Positions 42,458-51,220 of a DNA stretch of 64,000 nucleotides are shown here, in pieces. Position 1 is the first letter of the stretch; every line of letters begins with the position of its first letter. The notes beneath the pieces are model-generated. The model was not told the origin of the DNA, made no database searches, and saw nothing but the letters and a program-made list of their open reading frames with translations. Made by a program: the position numbers and the translations under genes. Where the stretch lies: the NCBI GenBank assembly GCA_900466605.1, contig UBMU01000042.1:26658-90657 (forward strand), read 5' to 3'. This stretch comes from Hyphomicrobiales bacterium (GTDB lineage Bacteria > Pseudomonadota > Alphaproteobacteria > Rhizobiales > Rhizobiaceae).

Positions 42458-43219
42458 CTATCTGATGTAGCTGCCGCCGTTGACGTCCAGCGTCGCACCG
42501 TTGAGCGACACCTGCCCGCGCCGTAGGACGAATGCGACAAGCTCGGCGACTTCGCTGGGTGTGGCCATCTCGCCAATGGGAATGTCCGCCACCGCTGCAG
42601 CTTTTCCATGTGATGCGATGAACTCTTCTGCCATGTCCGTTCGTACCCAACCGGGTGCAATTGCTACCGCCGTCACACCATCCGCTCCGAAGCTGCGAGC
42701 GATAGATTTTGTCAGATTGACGAGGGCCGCTTTCGCGGACCCGTACGGCATGGCGTCGGCCGAATATCCACGCTGGCCCGCCCGGCTTGCCATATTAACG
42801 ATCCGACCACCGCCGTTCGCTTTGAAGTGCCGAATGGCCTCCTTGCATAGGTCGGCGGCTGCGAAGAAATTGATCTGAAACTCTCGCTGCCACGCAGACT
42901 TCCATTCCAGGCGCGATGCTTCGATGGAAATCTCGGTGCGAATCCCGGCATTGTTCACGAGCGCATGGATACGTCCCGCCGCCGCAGCCAGCGACCTCTC
43001 CCAGAGTTCGAACGGACCTTCGTCCGACGAAAGATCGGCTTGCACGATCCAACCCTCGCCGCCGATTTCGGACAGCAATGCCTGCGCGCCCGCCTTGTCC
43101 CGGCCATAGTGGATAATTGGTCGGGCGCCTTCAGCTGCAAGCTGTTTGACGATAGCCGCACCAATGCCACCTGAGGCACCCGTCACCAGTATGGATTGCC
43201 CTTCGAGCATGTTGGTCAT
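42458..43219 (-). CDS. SDR-family oxidoreductase (FabG-like)
   Basis: The 253-residue SDR has TGASGGIG near residues 13-20, NNAGIRTEISIEASRLEW, VNMASRAGQRGYSADAMPYGSAKAAL with Tyr and Lys of the active site, and the C-terminus LDVNGGSYIR. It lies nine bases after the proline-racemase-family gene, so it is translated in the same operon. A role in reducing or oxidising a hydroxy-acid intermediate or stereoisomer is inference. Confidence 0.86.
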   Translation of the reverse strand: MTNMLEGQSILVTGASGGIGAAIVKQLAAEGARPIIHYGRDKAGAQALLSEIGGEGWIVQADLSSDEGPFELWERSLAAAAGRIHALVNNAGIRTEISIEASRLEWKSAWQREFQINFFAAADLCKEAIRHFKANGGGRIVNMASRAGQRGYSADAMPYGSAKAALVNLTKSIARSFGADGVTAVAIAPGWVRTDMAEEFIASHGKAAAVADIPIGEMATPSEVAELVAFVLRRGQVSLNGATLDVNGGSYIR

Positions 43220-43228
43220 GTCCTCACC

Positions 43229-44278
43229 CTATTTCAAAAGGCCGACCTGCGGCCCCCAGGTATCCGATAGCGCAAAGCCCGTTATGAACGGATCATCGTT
43301 TTGAACTCGCAGTTCGGTACGACCGTAGACATAGCCACGCCCAGTGAGACGCGGAAGAACGGCCCTGCGCCCTCCAATTTCCGTTACTCCGATCGCTTCG
43401 GCTAGAAACTCACGCCCGATGATCGATCTGGAAATGCGGGCCTCGCCTACGCTGAGGAGACCGCGCGCATGGAGCGTTGCAAGATTGGCGGAACTTCCGG
43501 TTCCGCACGGAGAGCGGTCGACTCGTCCTGGCTGGAGCGTGGTGCAGGTACGCACAGCGCCATCCGGCTCATTGCTACGGAACATCACATAGGCGATCTC
43601 GTCGACGCCTGGCAGCGTCGGATGAGAGACCTTGACCTGTTCGGCGATAAGCCGTTTCAGCTCGATCCCGGCCTCTGCTAGCCCACGCGCATTTTCGGGG
43701 GCGATCGTCAGGCCGACCTGGCTGACATCAACCAGCGCGTAGTAAACGCCGCCGAAGGCGATATCGACCTTGATGCGGCCCCACTCGAAAGTTTCAATCT
43801 CGTGGTCGAGCAGTTCAGCGAAGCTCGCCACGTTGTCGAGGCTGACACCGATGCAGTGGCCGTTTTCGCACCGTGCTCGGGCGACAATCAGTCCCGCAGG
43901 CGTATCCAACCGGACGGTCGTCTCGGGCTCGACCATCGAGACAAGCCCGCTTTCCAGGAGAGCTGTCACCACACAGATGCAATTGCTTCCCGACATCGGA
44001 TGTGCGCGGTCAGCCTGCAGAACAATGAAGCCAGCATCCGCATCCGGCCTCGTCGGTTTGACCAGTAGATTGACAGACATGGCGGCGTTCGCACGCGGCT
44101 CGAAGGTGACGAAGCGGCGAAGACTGTCATCCACGTCGTTGATGTGGTTCATCTTGTCCAGCATGGTCGCCCCCGGAATTTCCGGGGCACCGCCCACCAG
44201 AACGTGACCGAGCTCGCCCTGGCAATGGACCAGCAGGAGTTCGAGGTGCTTTCCCGAGCCCATATCCGTGCACCTCAC
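43229..44278 (-). CDS. Proline racemase-family enzyme, Ser/Cys variant (hydroxyproline epimerase or dehydratase)
   Basis: The 349-residue protein belongs to the proline racemase family. The first catalytic position, usually in MCGHGT, here reads HPMSGSNCICV, so the acid/base Cys appears to be Ser; the second reads DRSPCGTGSSA with Cys. Ser/Cys members are a known minority type related to 3- or 4-hydroxyproline epimerases and dehydratases. Start is GTG 44278 overlapping the previous TGA (GTGA), or ATG 44263 with AGG upstream. Flanking D-amino-acid dehydrogenase, DapA-type and aldehyde dehydrogenase genes fit a hydroxyproline pathway. Confidence 0.85.
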   Translation of the reverse strand: MRCTDMGSGKHLELLLVHCQGELGHVLVGGAPEIPGATMLDKMNHINDVDDSLRRFVTFEPRANAAMSVNLLVKPTRPDADAGFIVLQADRAHPMSGSNCICVVTALLESGLVSMVEPETTVRLDTPAGLIVARARCENGHCIGVSLDNVASFAELLDHEIETFEWGRIKVDIAFGGVYYALVDVSQVGLTIAPENARGLAEAGIELKRLIAEQVKVSHPTLPGVDEIAYVMFRSNEPDGAVRTCTTLQPGRVDRSPCGTGSSANLATLHARGLLSVGEARISRSIIGREFLAEAIGVTEIGGRRAVLPRLTGRGYVYGRTELRVQNDDPFITGFALSDTWGPQVGLLK

Positions 44279-45750
44279 TTGATGTACCAGCCCCAGGGCT
44301 TGTCGGTCACGTATTTCGTGATCTGCTTGGTCTCGAGATAGTTGTCGAGACCCCAGCGGCCGAGTTCACGGCCGATGCCGGACTCCTTGTAGCCACCCCA
44401 CGGTGCTTCCGTGAATGTCGGCTGCGAGCAATTGATCCAGACGATGCCTGCTCGGAAGGCGGCGGCTACACGCTCGGCGCGGACGTCGTCCTTCGACATG
44501 ACCGCTGCCCCGAGACCGAAGCGGGAGTCGTTCGAAAGCTCGATCGCCTCCTCCTCGGTCTTGAAGGGTCTGACGCAGACGACGGGCCCAAATATTTCCT
44601 CGATCCAGGCGTCGCTGTCCAGCGGAACGTCGGCAAGAATGGTGGGCTGCAGATAGTAGCCCTTGTCGAATCCTTTCGGTCTCTCGCCCCCGTATGCGAC
44701 AGTAGCCCCTACCTTCCGAGCGCCTTCGATCGCAGCGACGACATTCTCGTGCTGCTTCTTGGAGACCAGCGGCCCGAGCAGGACGCCTTCGTCAAGACCA
44801 CTGCCTATCTTGATCTTCTTTGTTTCCTCGACCAGACAGGCCATGAACCGGTCGTAGATCGTATCCTGGACCAGAACACGCGACGTACCAGAGCAGACCT
44901 GTCCCTGGTTCCAGAAGATGCCGAACATGACCCACTCGACAGCGTCGCTAATGTCGGCATCCTCAAACACGACGAACGGCGACTTGCCGCCGAGTTCGAG
45001 GCTGACGCGCTTGATGTCACGCGCAGCGGCAGCCATGATTTTGGAGCCGACAGGACCGGAACCTGTAAATGCCAGCTTGTCGACGCCCTTGTGGTCGATA
45101 ATGGCCTGCCCTGCGACCGAGCCAGATCCCGTGAGGATGTTCAAAACGCCTGGCGGAAGACCCGCCTCGTCGGCGACCGCTGCAAGCTCCAGCGCAGTCA
45201 GCGAGGTCAACTCGGCAGGTTTGAGAACCATTGTGCAGCCCGCGGCAAGTGCCGGCGCCACCTTCCAGGCTGCCATCAGCAGGGGGAAGTTCCAGGGTAT
45301 GATCGCACCAGCGACACCGATTGGCTCCTTGACGGCCTTCGAGGTGAAGCGGTCATCAGGAAGCGAGATGATTTCTTCGGGATTGTTGTCGAGTTGCTCG
45401 GCCAGGCCCGCATAGAAATCGAAGCAGCCTGCCGCATCTGCGACATCCCAATCAGCTTCAGGAAAGGGCTTGCCATTGTCGAGGACTTCGAGCCTTGCGA
45501 TTTCCGACTGTCGGGCACGGATGCCTTCTGCGATTGCGCGCAGATACTTGGCGCGCTGCCCCCCTGTAAGCTTCGGCCAGCCATCCTTGTCGAACGCCCG
45601 GCGGGCAGCTTTGACGGCGATGTCGACGTCCTCGGCGGTGGCCGACGCAATGGTCTGGATTACCTCCTCGGTCGCCGGGTTCGTTACGGTGGAGGTGCCC
45701 CCCTTGATGGGTTTTACCCATTTGCCGTCGATGTAGAGTTCGCTTCGCAT
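44275..45750 (-). CDS. Aldehyde dehydrogenase, probable 2-oxoglutarate semialdehyde dehydrogenase
   Basis: The 491-residue NAD-dependent aldehyde dehydrogenase has PWNFPLLMAAWKVAPALAAG, LELGGKSPF (Glu) and the active-site Cys in NQGQVCSGTSRV, plus EIFGPVVCVRPF. The sequence resembles betaine-aldehyde/gamma-aminobutyraldehyde types. In this operon the expected substrate is 2-oxoglutarate semialdehyde, product of the DapA-family deaminase. ATG 45750 follows GGGAAGTGACA; the longer frame overlaps the dehydrogenase gene. Confidence 0.88.
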   Translation of the reverse strand: MRSELYIDGKWVKPIKGGTSTVTNPATEEVIQTIASATAEDVDIAVKAARRAFDKDGWPKLTGGQRAKYLRAIAEGIRARQSEIARLEVLDNGKPFPEADWDVADAAGCFDFYAGLAEQLDNNPEEIISLPDDRFTSKAVKEPIGVAGAIIPWNFPLLMAAWKVAPALAAGCTMVLKPAELTSLTALELAAVADEAGLPPGVLNILTGSGSVAGQAIIDHKGVDKLAFTGSGPVGSKIMAAAARDIKRVSLELGGKSPFVVFEDADISDAVEWVMFGIFWNQGQVCSGTSRVLVQDTIYDRFMACLVEETKKIKIGSGLDEGVLLGPLVSKKQHENVVAAIEGARKVGATVAYGGERPKGFDKGYYLQPTILADVPLDSDAWIEEIFGPVVCVRPFKTEEEAIELSNDSRFGLGAAVMSKDDVRAERVAAAFRAGIVWINCSQPTFTEAPWGGYKESGIGRELGRWGLDNYLETKQITKYVTDKPWGWYIK

Positions 45751-45785
45751 TGTCACTTCCCTTGCTTTCGTTGATCGCACCCGGC

Positions 45786-47024
45786 TCAGAACCGATCGAC
45801 GCGATAGGGTTTCATGTCGACGGGCGGCGTGGCGCCCGTAATGAGATCCGCCATCAGACGGGCAGTGGTCGCGCCGTAGGTCAGGCCGAGGTGACCATGT
45901 CCTGTCGCGTACCAGACGTTGCTGCGTTTGGCCGACCGTCCCATGACGGGGACGGTATCCGGCATCGCTGGGCGATGGCCCATCCATTCCGAGGTGTCCT
46001 CGACCTTCAGGTCAGGCAGCGCTTGCTTGGCGCGCTTCACCAGCACCTTCGCTCGACGGTAGTCCGGGGCAGCATCGAGCCCCGCCATCTCGACAGTGCC
46101 ACCGACGCGAATGCCGCCAGCCGTCGGAGTGACCATGAAAGCCTTCGCTGGCCAAATTAGCGAATGGCGCATAGAGACACCCGGAGCCTGGATTTGTGTG
46201 TGATAGCCGCGCTCGGTCTCGAGCGGAATCTGCTCCCCGAGCATTGCAGAGAGCCGTCCAGTGAACGCACCAGCTGCAAGGACCACCCTGCCCGCATCCA
46301 GTTTCCGGCCGTCGCGAAGGTGCACTCCCCTCACGCCCGCGTTGTCTTGTTCGAAGCCAACAACCTCCCCTGTCACGATGGACCCGCCCAGACTGCGGAA
46401 CTGATCGGCGAGTGCGAGAACAAGAAGGTAAGGATTGGCGATAGAGCGGTTGTCCGGGAACAGCACCGCTTTTCCGATCTTCCTCGTAATTGCAGGTTCA
46501 AGATCACGGATCGCGTTTCCGCGAAGAACCTCGTAACGAAACCCGAAGCGATCCAATATCTCGATATGCTCATGGTCGGCCTTGAATTCGGCCTCGTCGG
46601 TGTAGACACTGAGGCACCCTTCGGACGAGATCATGTGCTGAAGTCCGGTCTCGGCAAGCAGCGCATCCAGGTCTTCGTAGACGCGACGGCAGAGCACTGC
46701 GCCTGCGGCTTCGAGCTGTCGCAGCTTCGAAGGACGGCTCGCTGCAACGAAGCGCAGGAACCAGGGAATAAGCCTCGGCATATATGAAGGCCGGATGCGA
46801 ACTGGTCCTTGCGGATCGAGCATCCATCCCGGCATCTGCGCCCAGATCCCCGGACGCGACGCGGGCATGAACTCCGTGACAGCAATGCTGGCCATATTGC
46901 CATAGGACGCGCCTTTTCCGGGCGCATCCCGGTCGACAAGGACAACGGACTCACCGCGGCGCTGAAGCTGATATGCGATCGCAGTGCCGATGATGCCGGC
47001 GCCGACTACAATGGTCTGGACCAC
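45786..47024 (-). CDS. FAD-dependent D-amino-acid dehydrogenase (DadA type; D-hydroxyproline dehydrogenase candidate)
   Basis: The 412-residue protein has an N-terminal FAD Rossmann motif GAGIIGTAIAYQLQRRGESVVLVD (residues about 8-31) and the DadA-type end NVWYATGHGHLGLTYGATTARLMADLI. It would oxidise a D-amino acid at the membrane. With an epimerase and a DapA-type deaminase next to it, cis-4-hydroxy-D-proline to pyrroline-hydroxycarboxylate is the likely reaction. It lies in the middle of the operon. Confidence 0.88.
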   Translation of the reverse strand: MVQTIVVGAGIIGTAIAYQLQRRGESVVLVDRDAPGKGASYGNMASIAVTEFMPASRPGIWAQMPGWMLDPQGPVRIRPSYMPRLIPWFLRFVAASRPSKLRQLEAAGAVLCRRVYEDLDALLAETGLQHMISSEGCLSVYTDEAEFKADHEHIEILDRFGFRYEVLRGNAIRDLEPAITRKIGKAVLFPDNRSIANPYLLVLALADQFRSLGGSIVTGEVVGFEQDNAGVRGVHLRDGRKLDAGRVVLAAGAFTGRLSAMLGEQIPLETERGYHTQIQAPGVSMRHSLIWPAKAFMVTPTAGGIRVGGTVEMAGLDAAPDYRRAKVLVKRAKQALPDLKVEDTSEWMGHRPAMPDTVPVMGRSAKRSNVWYATGHGHLGLTYGATTARLMADLITGATPPVDMKPYRVDRF

Positions 47025-47077
47025 TTCAGTTCCTCAATTTGGACGCGGCCGGACGAGAAGTTCCGGAAGGCCATTCG

Positions 47078-47956
47078 TTACCAGTTCAAGATCGGCTGCA
47101 TTGCTGCCTTGAATTCGGCCTTCTCTTCGGCCGTCAGCTCGCCGAGAGGGGCGCGTGCCGTTCCGACGGGAAGCCCCTGAAGTTCGCAGCCGTACTTCAC
47201 CTTCTGAACAAACTTGCCGCTCTCAAGGATGTTCATGGCTCGGTACAGGACAATCATCTTATCGCGCGCCGCCTTCAAGTCGCCCGATCGGAACGTGCGA
47301 TCGAGATCCACGCATGCCTTTGCCATGCAATTGGCTGGACCGCAGATCCACGAATCCGCGCCCCAGAACATGAAGTCGAGCGCGATGTCGTCAGAGCCGG
47401 AAATGAGGTCGATGCGGCCGTTGTAGCGGGCATGGATGTCGATTGCGCGCTGCAGCGATCCGGAGCTTTCCTTGATGCCGATCACGCGCGGATCATCGGC
47501 GAGCGCATCGAGAATATCGAAGCCGATCTCGACGCCATCCTTATAGGGGTAGCTGTAGAGGACCAGATTGACGTCCGCTTCCTTAAGCACCGTCTGGAAG
47601 TGCGCGAGCAGCTCGTCCTGGGTCGGTCGGGTGTAAAAGGGAGTTGCCAGCAACACCGTATCGTAGCCAATTTCCTTGGCCCTAAGCGTGTTCTCAATAA
47701 CCTCGCGAGTTGCGGGTGCGTTCGTACCGGCGATCAGAAACTCGCCGTCGTTGGCGAAGTCCTTTACAAATTTCAGGACCTCCAGCCTCTCCTGATTTGA
47801 CATCGCCGAGTATTCCCCTGTCGAACCCATCGGGACCCATCCGGTGACACCAGCAGCGCGGAGCGCTGTCAGGTGCTTTTCGTAGGCTTTGAAGTCGACC
47901 TTTCCATTCGCATCGAACGGGGTAATGAGAGCGGGCATCACGCCTGAGAGTTTCAT
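47078..47956 (-). CDS. DapA-family lyase (pyrroline-4-hydroxy-2-carboxylate deaminase candidate)
   Basis: The 292-residue protein has the DHDPS/NAL fold: GVMPALITPFDANGKVDF, WVPMGSTGEYSAMSNQER, LATPFYTRPTQDELLAHF, VLYSYPYKDGVEIG (Tyr) and the Schiff-base Lys in VIGIKESSGS near residue 165. In hydroxyproline degradation this family member yields 2-oxoglutarate semialdehyde. GGAGACTGAATTA precedes ATG 47956. True dihydrodipicolinate synthase is less likely in this context. Confidence 0.85.
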   Translation of the reverse strand: MKLSGVMPALITPFDANGKVDFKAYEKHLTALRAAGVTGWVPMGSTGEYSAMSNQERLEVLKFVKDFANDGEFLIAGTNAPATREVIENTLRAKEIGYDTVLLATPFYTRPTQDELLAHFQTVLKEADVNLVLYSYPYKDGVEIGFDILDALADDPRVIGIKESSGSLQRAIDIHARYNGRIDLISGSDDIALDFMFWGADSWICGPANCMAKACVDLDRTFRSGDLKAARDKMIVLYRAMNILESGKFVQKVKYGCELQGLPVGTARAPLGELTAEEKAEFKAAMQPILNW

Positions 47957-47981
47957 TAATTCAGTCTCCTGTAGCTTTGCA

Positions 47982-48647
47982 CTAGATCGCGAGTTTCTTG
48001 AGGATCCGTCCCTCAATCAGCGTAACTGCGCGGGTGATTGGAAAAGCGATGACGAAGTAAATCAACGCGATGACTGTCAGAACTTCGACAGGACGGGCGG
48101 TGTTGTTGGAAATGTTCTGCCCGACGAACATGAGGTCAGCCATCCCGACAGCAGAAACGAGAGCGCTCTCCTTGAACAGGCTGACGCAGTTCGAGAGCAG
48201 TGTCGGTACTGCGCGAAGCACCGCTTGCGGGAGTACGACGCTGATAATCTGCACGCGTGGGGGAAGACCAAGTGCCACGCAAGCATCCCTCTGCTCCGGC
48301 CCGATTGACCTGAGACTGGCGCGGAAGGTTTCGCTGGTAATAGCCCCCATGTAGAGGGTCAGAGCAATGACGCCGGACGTGAAGTTTGAGAGTTCCACGC
48401 CAAGGATCAATGGCAGGCAAAAGAAGATCCAGAAGAGCTGGATCAACACAGGCGTGCCGCGAAAAAACTCTACGTAGGTTCCGGAAACAAGACGTAGCGC
48501 GGTGCTGCGCGACGTTCTTGCCAGCCCCACAACGAACCCTAACGAGCAGCCGAGAAGGATACACAGACCGGTTAGCTGCAGCGTCGTCAGGAGCCCTAGG
48601 AAAAGGGCATGTTCGAACCGTGCGAGAACGGAAAAGTCGAGCGACAT
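47982..48647 (-). CDS. Polar amino-acid ABC transporter permease 2 (HisM/GlnP type)
   Basis: The 221-residue membrane protein has the HAAT permease pattern: FFRGTPVLIQLFWIFFCLPLIL, SGVIALTLYMGAITSETFRASLRSIGPEQRDACVALGL with the EAA loop, and SNCVSLFKESALVSAVGMADLM. ATG 48647 has AGGAGG eight bases upstream. It pairs with the next permease. Confidence 0.92.
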   Translation of the reverse strand: MSLDFSVLARFEHALFLGLLTTLQLTGLCILLGCSLGFVVGLARTSRSTALRLVSGTYVEFFRGTPVLIQLFWIFFCLPLILGVELSNFTSGVIALTLYMGAITSETFRASLRSIGPEQRDACVALGLPPRVQIISVVLPQAVLRAVPTLLSNCVSLFKESALVSAVGMADLMFVGQNISNNTARPVEVLTVIALIYFVIAFPITRAVTLIEGRILKKLAI

Positions 48648-48659
48648 GGCCACCTCCTC

Positions 48660-49322
48660 CTAGGACGCTAGCATTTGACGGCGGCGTTCCAGTAGGCCCA
48701 CGATCTGGGTCACGGGGAACGATACCGCAAAGTAGATGAGAGCCACGACCGTGAAAGTCTCGATCGGTCGATAGGTCTCCGTGGCAAGGGACTTGCCCTC
48801 GTACATCAGGTCAGCGATCGCCACGATTGCTACAAGCGCGCTCTGCTGAAAGATGACGATGCCATTTGTCAGGAGCACTGGAATCGAAGCGCGGAAGGCT
48901 GTTGGAAACACTATGTAAAGAACGCGTTGCCAGGGATTGAGACCGAGCGCGATGCCGGCGTCTATCTGTTCCTTCGGAACCGCTTGGATCGATGCGCGAT
49001 AGGCCTCCGCGTTGAAAGCAGTAAGGTTGAGGCCAAGGGCCATCACGCCCATCGTGATCGGATCCAGGAAGACATCAAAGATCATCGGGACGCAGTAGAA
49101 GATCCACACAATCTGAACGATTGCTGGTGTGCAGCGAAAGAACTCCACGAACAGGACAAATGGCATCCGGATGGCGCGGTAGGGGCTCATCAACAGCAGG
49201 GCCAGGCCAAAGCCGGCAACAATACCAATGACGTTTGCCGCCACGGTAAGTTCGAGCGAGACCACGAGGCCCCTCAAGAGCGGTGCCATGGAGACGGAGT
49301 TGAAATCGAACGTGTAGTTCAT
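48660..49322 (-). CDS. Polar amino-acid ABC transporter permease 1 (HisQ/GlnP type)
   Basis: The 220-residue membrane protein has FVEFFRCTPAIVQIVWIFYCVP, AFNAEAYRASIQAVPKEQIDAGIALGLNPWQRVLYIVFP and TNGIVIFQQSALVAIVAIADLM, the HAAT permease signature. ATG 49322 is the start nearest the family N-terminus; the longer frame overlaps the ATPase gene. Cargo is probably hydroxyproline or a related amino acid. Confidence 0.92.
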   Translation of the reverse strand: MNYTFDFNSVSMAPLLRGLVVSLELTVAANVIGIVAGFGLALLLMSPYRAIRMPFVLFVEFFRCTPAIVQIVWIFYCVPMIFDVFLDPITMGVMALGLNLTAFNAEAYRASIQAVPKEQIDAGIALGLNPWQRVLYIVFPTAFRASIPVLLTNGIVIFQQSALVAIVAIADLMYEGKSLATETYRPIETFTVVALIYFAVSFPVTQIVGLLERRRQMLAS

Positions 49323-49333
49323 GACACAGCCGC

Positions 49334-50116
49334 CTATTGCTTGATGTGGAAGACGCGGTCGATGAATTCCTTGGTGCGCTCTTCCTTTGGAGCACCGAGC
49401 ACTTGCTCGGGAGGTCCGTCCTCGACGACCACTCCGCCTGCACAGAAGATCACGCGAGAAGCGATGTTCTTCGCAAACCACATGTCATGTGTAACGATCA
49501 TCATCGGCATGTTTTGCGCGGCCAGTTGCAAGATCACTTGCTCGACCTCGCTGACCAGTTCCGGATCGAGCGCCGATGTCACTTCGTCGAAAAGCATCAG
49601 CTTGGGATCGAGCATCAATGCGCGAGCAATCGCAACGCGCTGTTTCTGTCCCCCCGACAACTGTGCCGGATAGGCCTTTGCTTTTGCACCAAGGCCGAAG
49701 CGCTCGAGCAATGCTTGCGCCCTTGCCTCCGCTTTTGCCTTCGGCTCTCCCCGGACCTTGCATGGAGCAAGAACCAGGTTCTGGATGACGTTCAGATGAG
49801 GAAAGAGGGTGTAGTGCTGGAACACCATGCCGATCGAACGGCGAACGTCGGTGTCGATGACGGTTTTCTTGCCCGCGCCTTCAGAGGATATGTAGGCCTT
49901 CCCATCAAAGCTGACGGTGCCGCTATCGATCTGCTCAAGGCCCATCATGACGCGAAGCAGCGTGCTTTTGCCGCCACCGCTCGGGCCAATGACGACGACC
50001 CGGTCGCCGGGTTTCATTTCGATATCGATGCCCTTGAGCACCTGGATTGCACCATCGCCGTAGCTTTTATGGAGCGCTTGCATCTTCACGAGGGGTAGGC
50101 TGAAAGACATGGTCAT
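49334..50116 (-). CDS. Polar amino-acid ABC transporter ATPase (GlnQ/HisP type)
   Basis: The 260-residue ATPase has Walker A GPSGGGKST, GMVFQHYTLFPHLNVIQNL, signature LSGGQKQ, Walker B LMLFDEVTSALDPE (Val in place of the usual Pro of DEPTSAL, common in this family) and VTHDMWFA. It energises the two permeases and the binding protein of this operon. Confidence 0.93.
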   Translation of the reverse strand: MTMSFSLPLVKMQALHKSYGDGAIQVLKGIDIEMKPGDRVVVIGPSGGGKSTLLRVMMGLEQIDSGTVSFDGKAYISSEGAGKKTVIDTDVRRSIGMVFQHYTLFPHLNVIQNLVLAPCKVRGEPKAKAEARAQALLERFGLGAKAKAYPAQLSGGQKQRVAIARALMLDPKLMLFDEVTSALDPELVSEVEQVILQLAAQNMPMMIVTHDMWFAKNIASRVIFCAGGVVVEDGPPEQVLGAPKEERTKEFIDRVFHIKQ

Positions 50117-50149
50117 GGCCGTTCTCGAATCGTTGAAAAAGGAGGGGAC

Positions 50150-50174
50150 TGCGCCGATAGGTGCTACCGGCGCA
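50150..50174 (-). repeat. Intercistronic hairpin after the amino-acid binding protein gene
   Basis: TGCGCCG and CGGCGCA pair around an 11-base loop between the binding-protein stop (50183) and the ATPase start. On the minus strand a TTTTT lies some 14 bases further on, so partial termination or RNA stabilisation are both possible. Confidence 0.55.
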
Positions 50175-50182
50175 CCCTTCGA

Positions 50183-51016
50183 CTAGTTCGAACCCTTGAG
50201 AACCTGGTCGACGGCCTTCTTGATCAGGTCGTCGACGTGTCCCGTCGCGACTTTTTCCTCGAGGAAGATGTTGGCGACTTCGACGTCTGCGGCAGACATA
50301 TCGTGTGGCAGACCGAAGGACACACCCTGCTTGGCCAACGCCGGCGTCGGGTTCAGAGCAACAGCCCAGTCGGGGTTTGCTTGCGTCAGAAGCTGATTGG
50401 TGTCCGAGGCGTCCACCAGGACGTCTGCGCGCTTCGAAGTCAACGCAAGGCGGGTTTCGTCATTGCCCGGAAGGCGCATGATAGTGGCATTCTTAACTGC
50501 GCTGGATATGGCCTTGTCCTGGGCCGTTCCCGACATGACGGCGAGCGTCACGCCTGCCTTGTCTATGTCCGCAACGGAAGAAGCGCCCTGCGGAATCTTC
50601 GGGTTGTTCTTGTTGTAGGCAAGAGAGATCTGATATTCCATCGCCGGGATCGAGAACTGTACGGCCATAGCGCGCGCCGGGGTCCGGTTCAGGGCGAGTG
50701 AAACGTCCCATTTGCCAGCCTGCAGACCAGCAACGATGTTGTCCCACGTCGTATCGACGAACTCCGGCTTGACCTTCAGGACGTCAGCGAATTCCCGGCA
50801 CAGATCGGCGTAGAAACCCGAGTATTCGCCAGTTGCTGGATCACGCATGATGTAGGGTGGCGCGACGGCGGCGCCGCACTTCAACACGCCAGCCTTCTGA
50901 ACGTTCTGCCAATATCCGTCCGCGGCTTGAGCCACGTTCAAATTAGCAGCCAGTCCTGCCAAAAGGGCGAGCGCAGGCATCGCCCGACGAGCGGGCGTCA
51001 AAAACTTCGACAGCAT
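50183..51016 (-). CDS. Periplasmic polar amino-acid-binding protein (SBP-3)
   Basis: The 277-residue protein has a signal peptide ending about AQA (residue 32) and an SBP-3 fold: VLKCGAAVAPPYIMRDPATGEYSGFYADLCREFADVL, WDNIVAGLQAGKWDVSLA and GVTLAVMSGTAQDKAI. GGAGGACTACCA precedes ATG 51016. First gene of the transporter and catabolic operon. Confidence 0.92.
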   Translation of the reverse strand: MLSKFLTPARRAMPALALLAGLAANLNVAQAADGYWQNVQKAGVLKCGAAVAPPYIMRDPATGEYSGFYADLCREFADVLKVKPEFVDTTWDNIVAGLQAGKWDVSLALNRTPARAMAVQFSIPAMEYQISLAYNKNNPKIPQGASSVADIDKAGVTLAVMSGTAQDKAISSAVKNATIMRLPGNDETRLALTSKRADVLVDASDTNQLLTQANPDWAVALNPTPALAKQGVSFGLPHDMSAADVEVANIFLEEKVATGHVDDLIKKAVDQVLKGSN

Positions 51017-51105
51017 TGGTAGTCCTCCGATTTTAAAAAGGCGCCCGTGGCGCAGTTCCACCTGTCGACCGGAGTGTTAAGAGGCTTCTGATCGTGTCGC
51101 CTCCG

Positions 51106-51142
51106 TGTCGACTGACAGATAAATGTCAACAGGCTGTCGACA
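51106..51142. promoter_or_regulatory. Repeated TGTCGA elements in the divergent promoter region
   Basis: TGTCGAC at 51106-51112 and TGTCGACA at 51135-51142 (an 8-bp palindrome) flank 22 bases between the amino-acid operon and the divergent GntR gene. The spacing of about 29 bases puts them on nearly the same helix face, suiting two dimers. CTGTCGAC also occurs nearby at 51062. Confidence 0.45.
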
Positions 51143-51220
51143 AAGTCAAGCGGAAAAACTAGATTGTAGACGAGCTGTTTTTCTGGCCCAATACGCCGTC
51201 TGGAATGGAAGGGGACCTAA

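Noticed and set aside
47078..47956. Dihydrodipicolinate synthase for lysine biosynthesis
   Set aside because: The fold is the same, but the operon contains a D-amino-acid dehydrogenase, a proline racemase homologue and an amino-acid importer, which points to catabolism.
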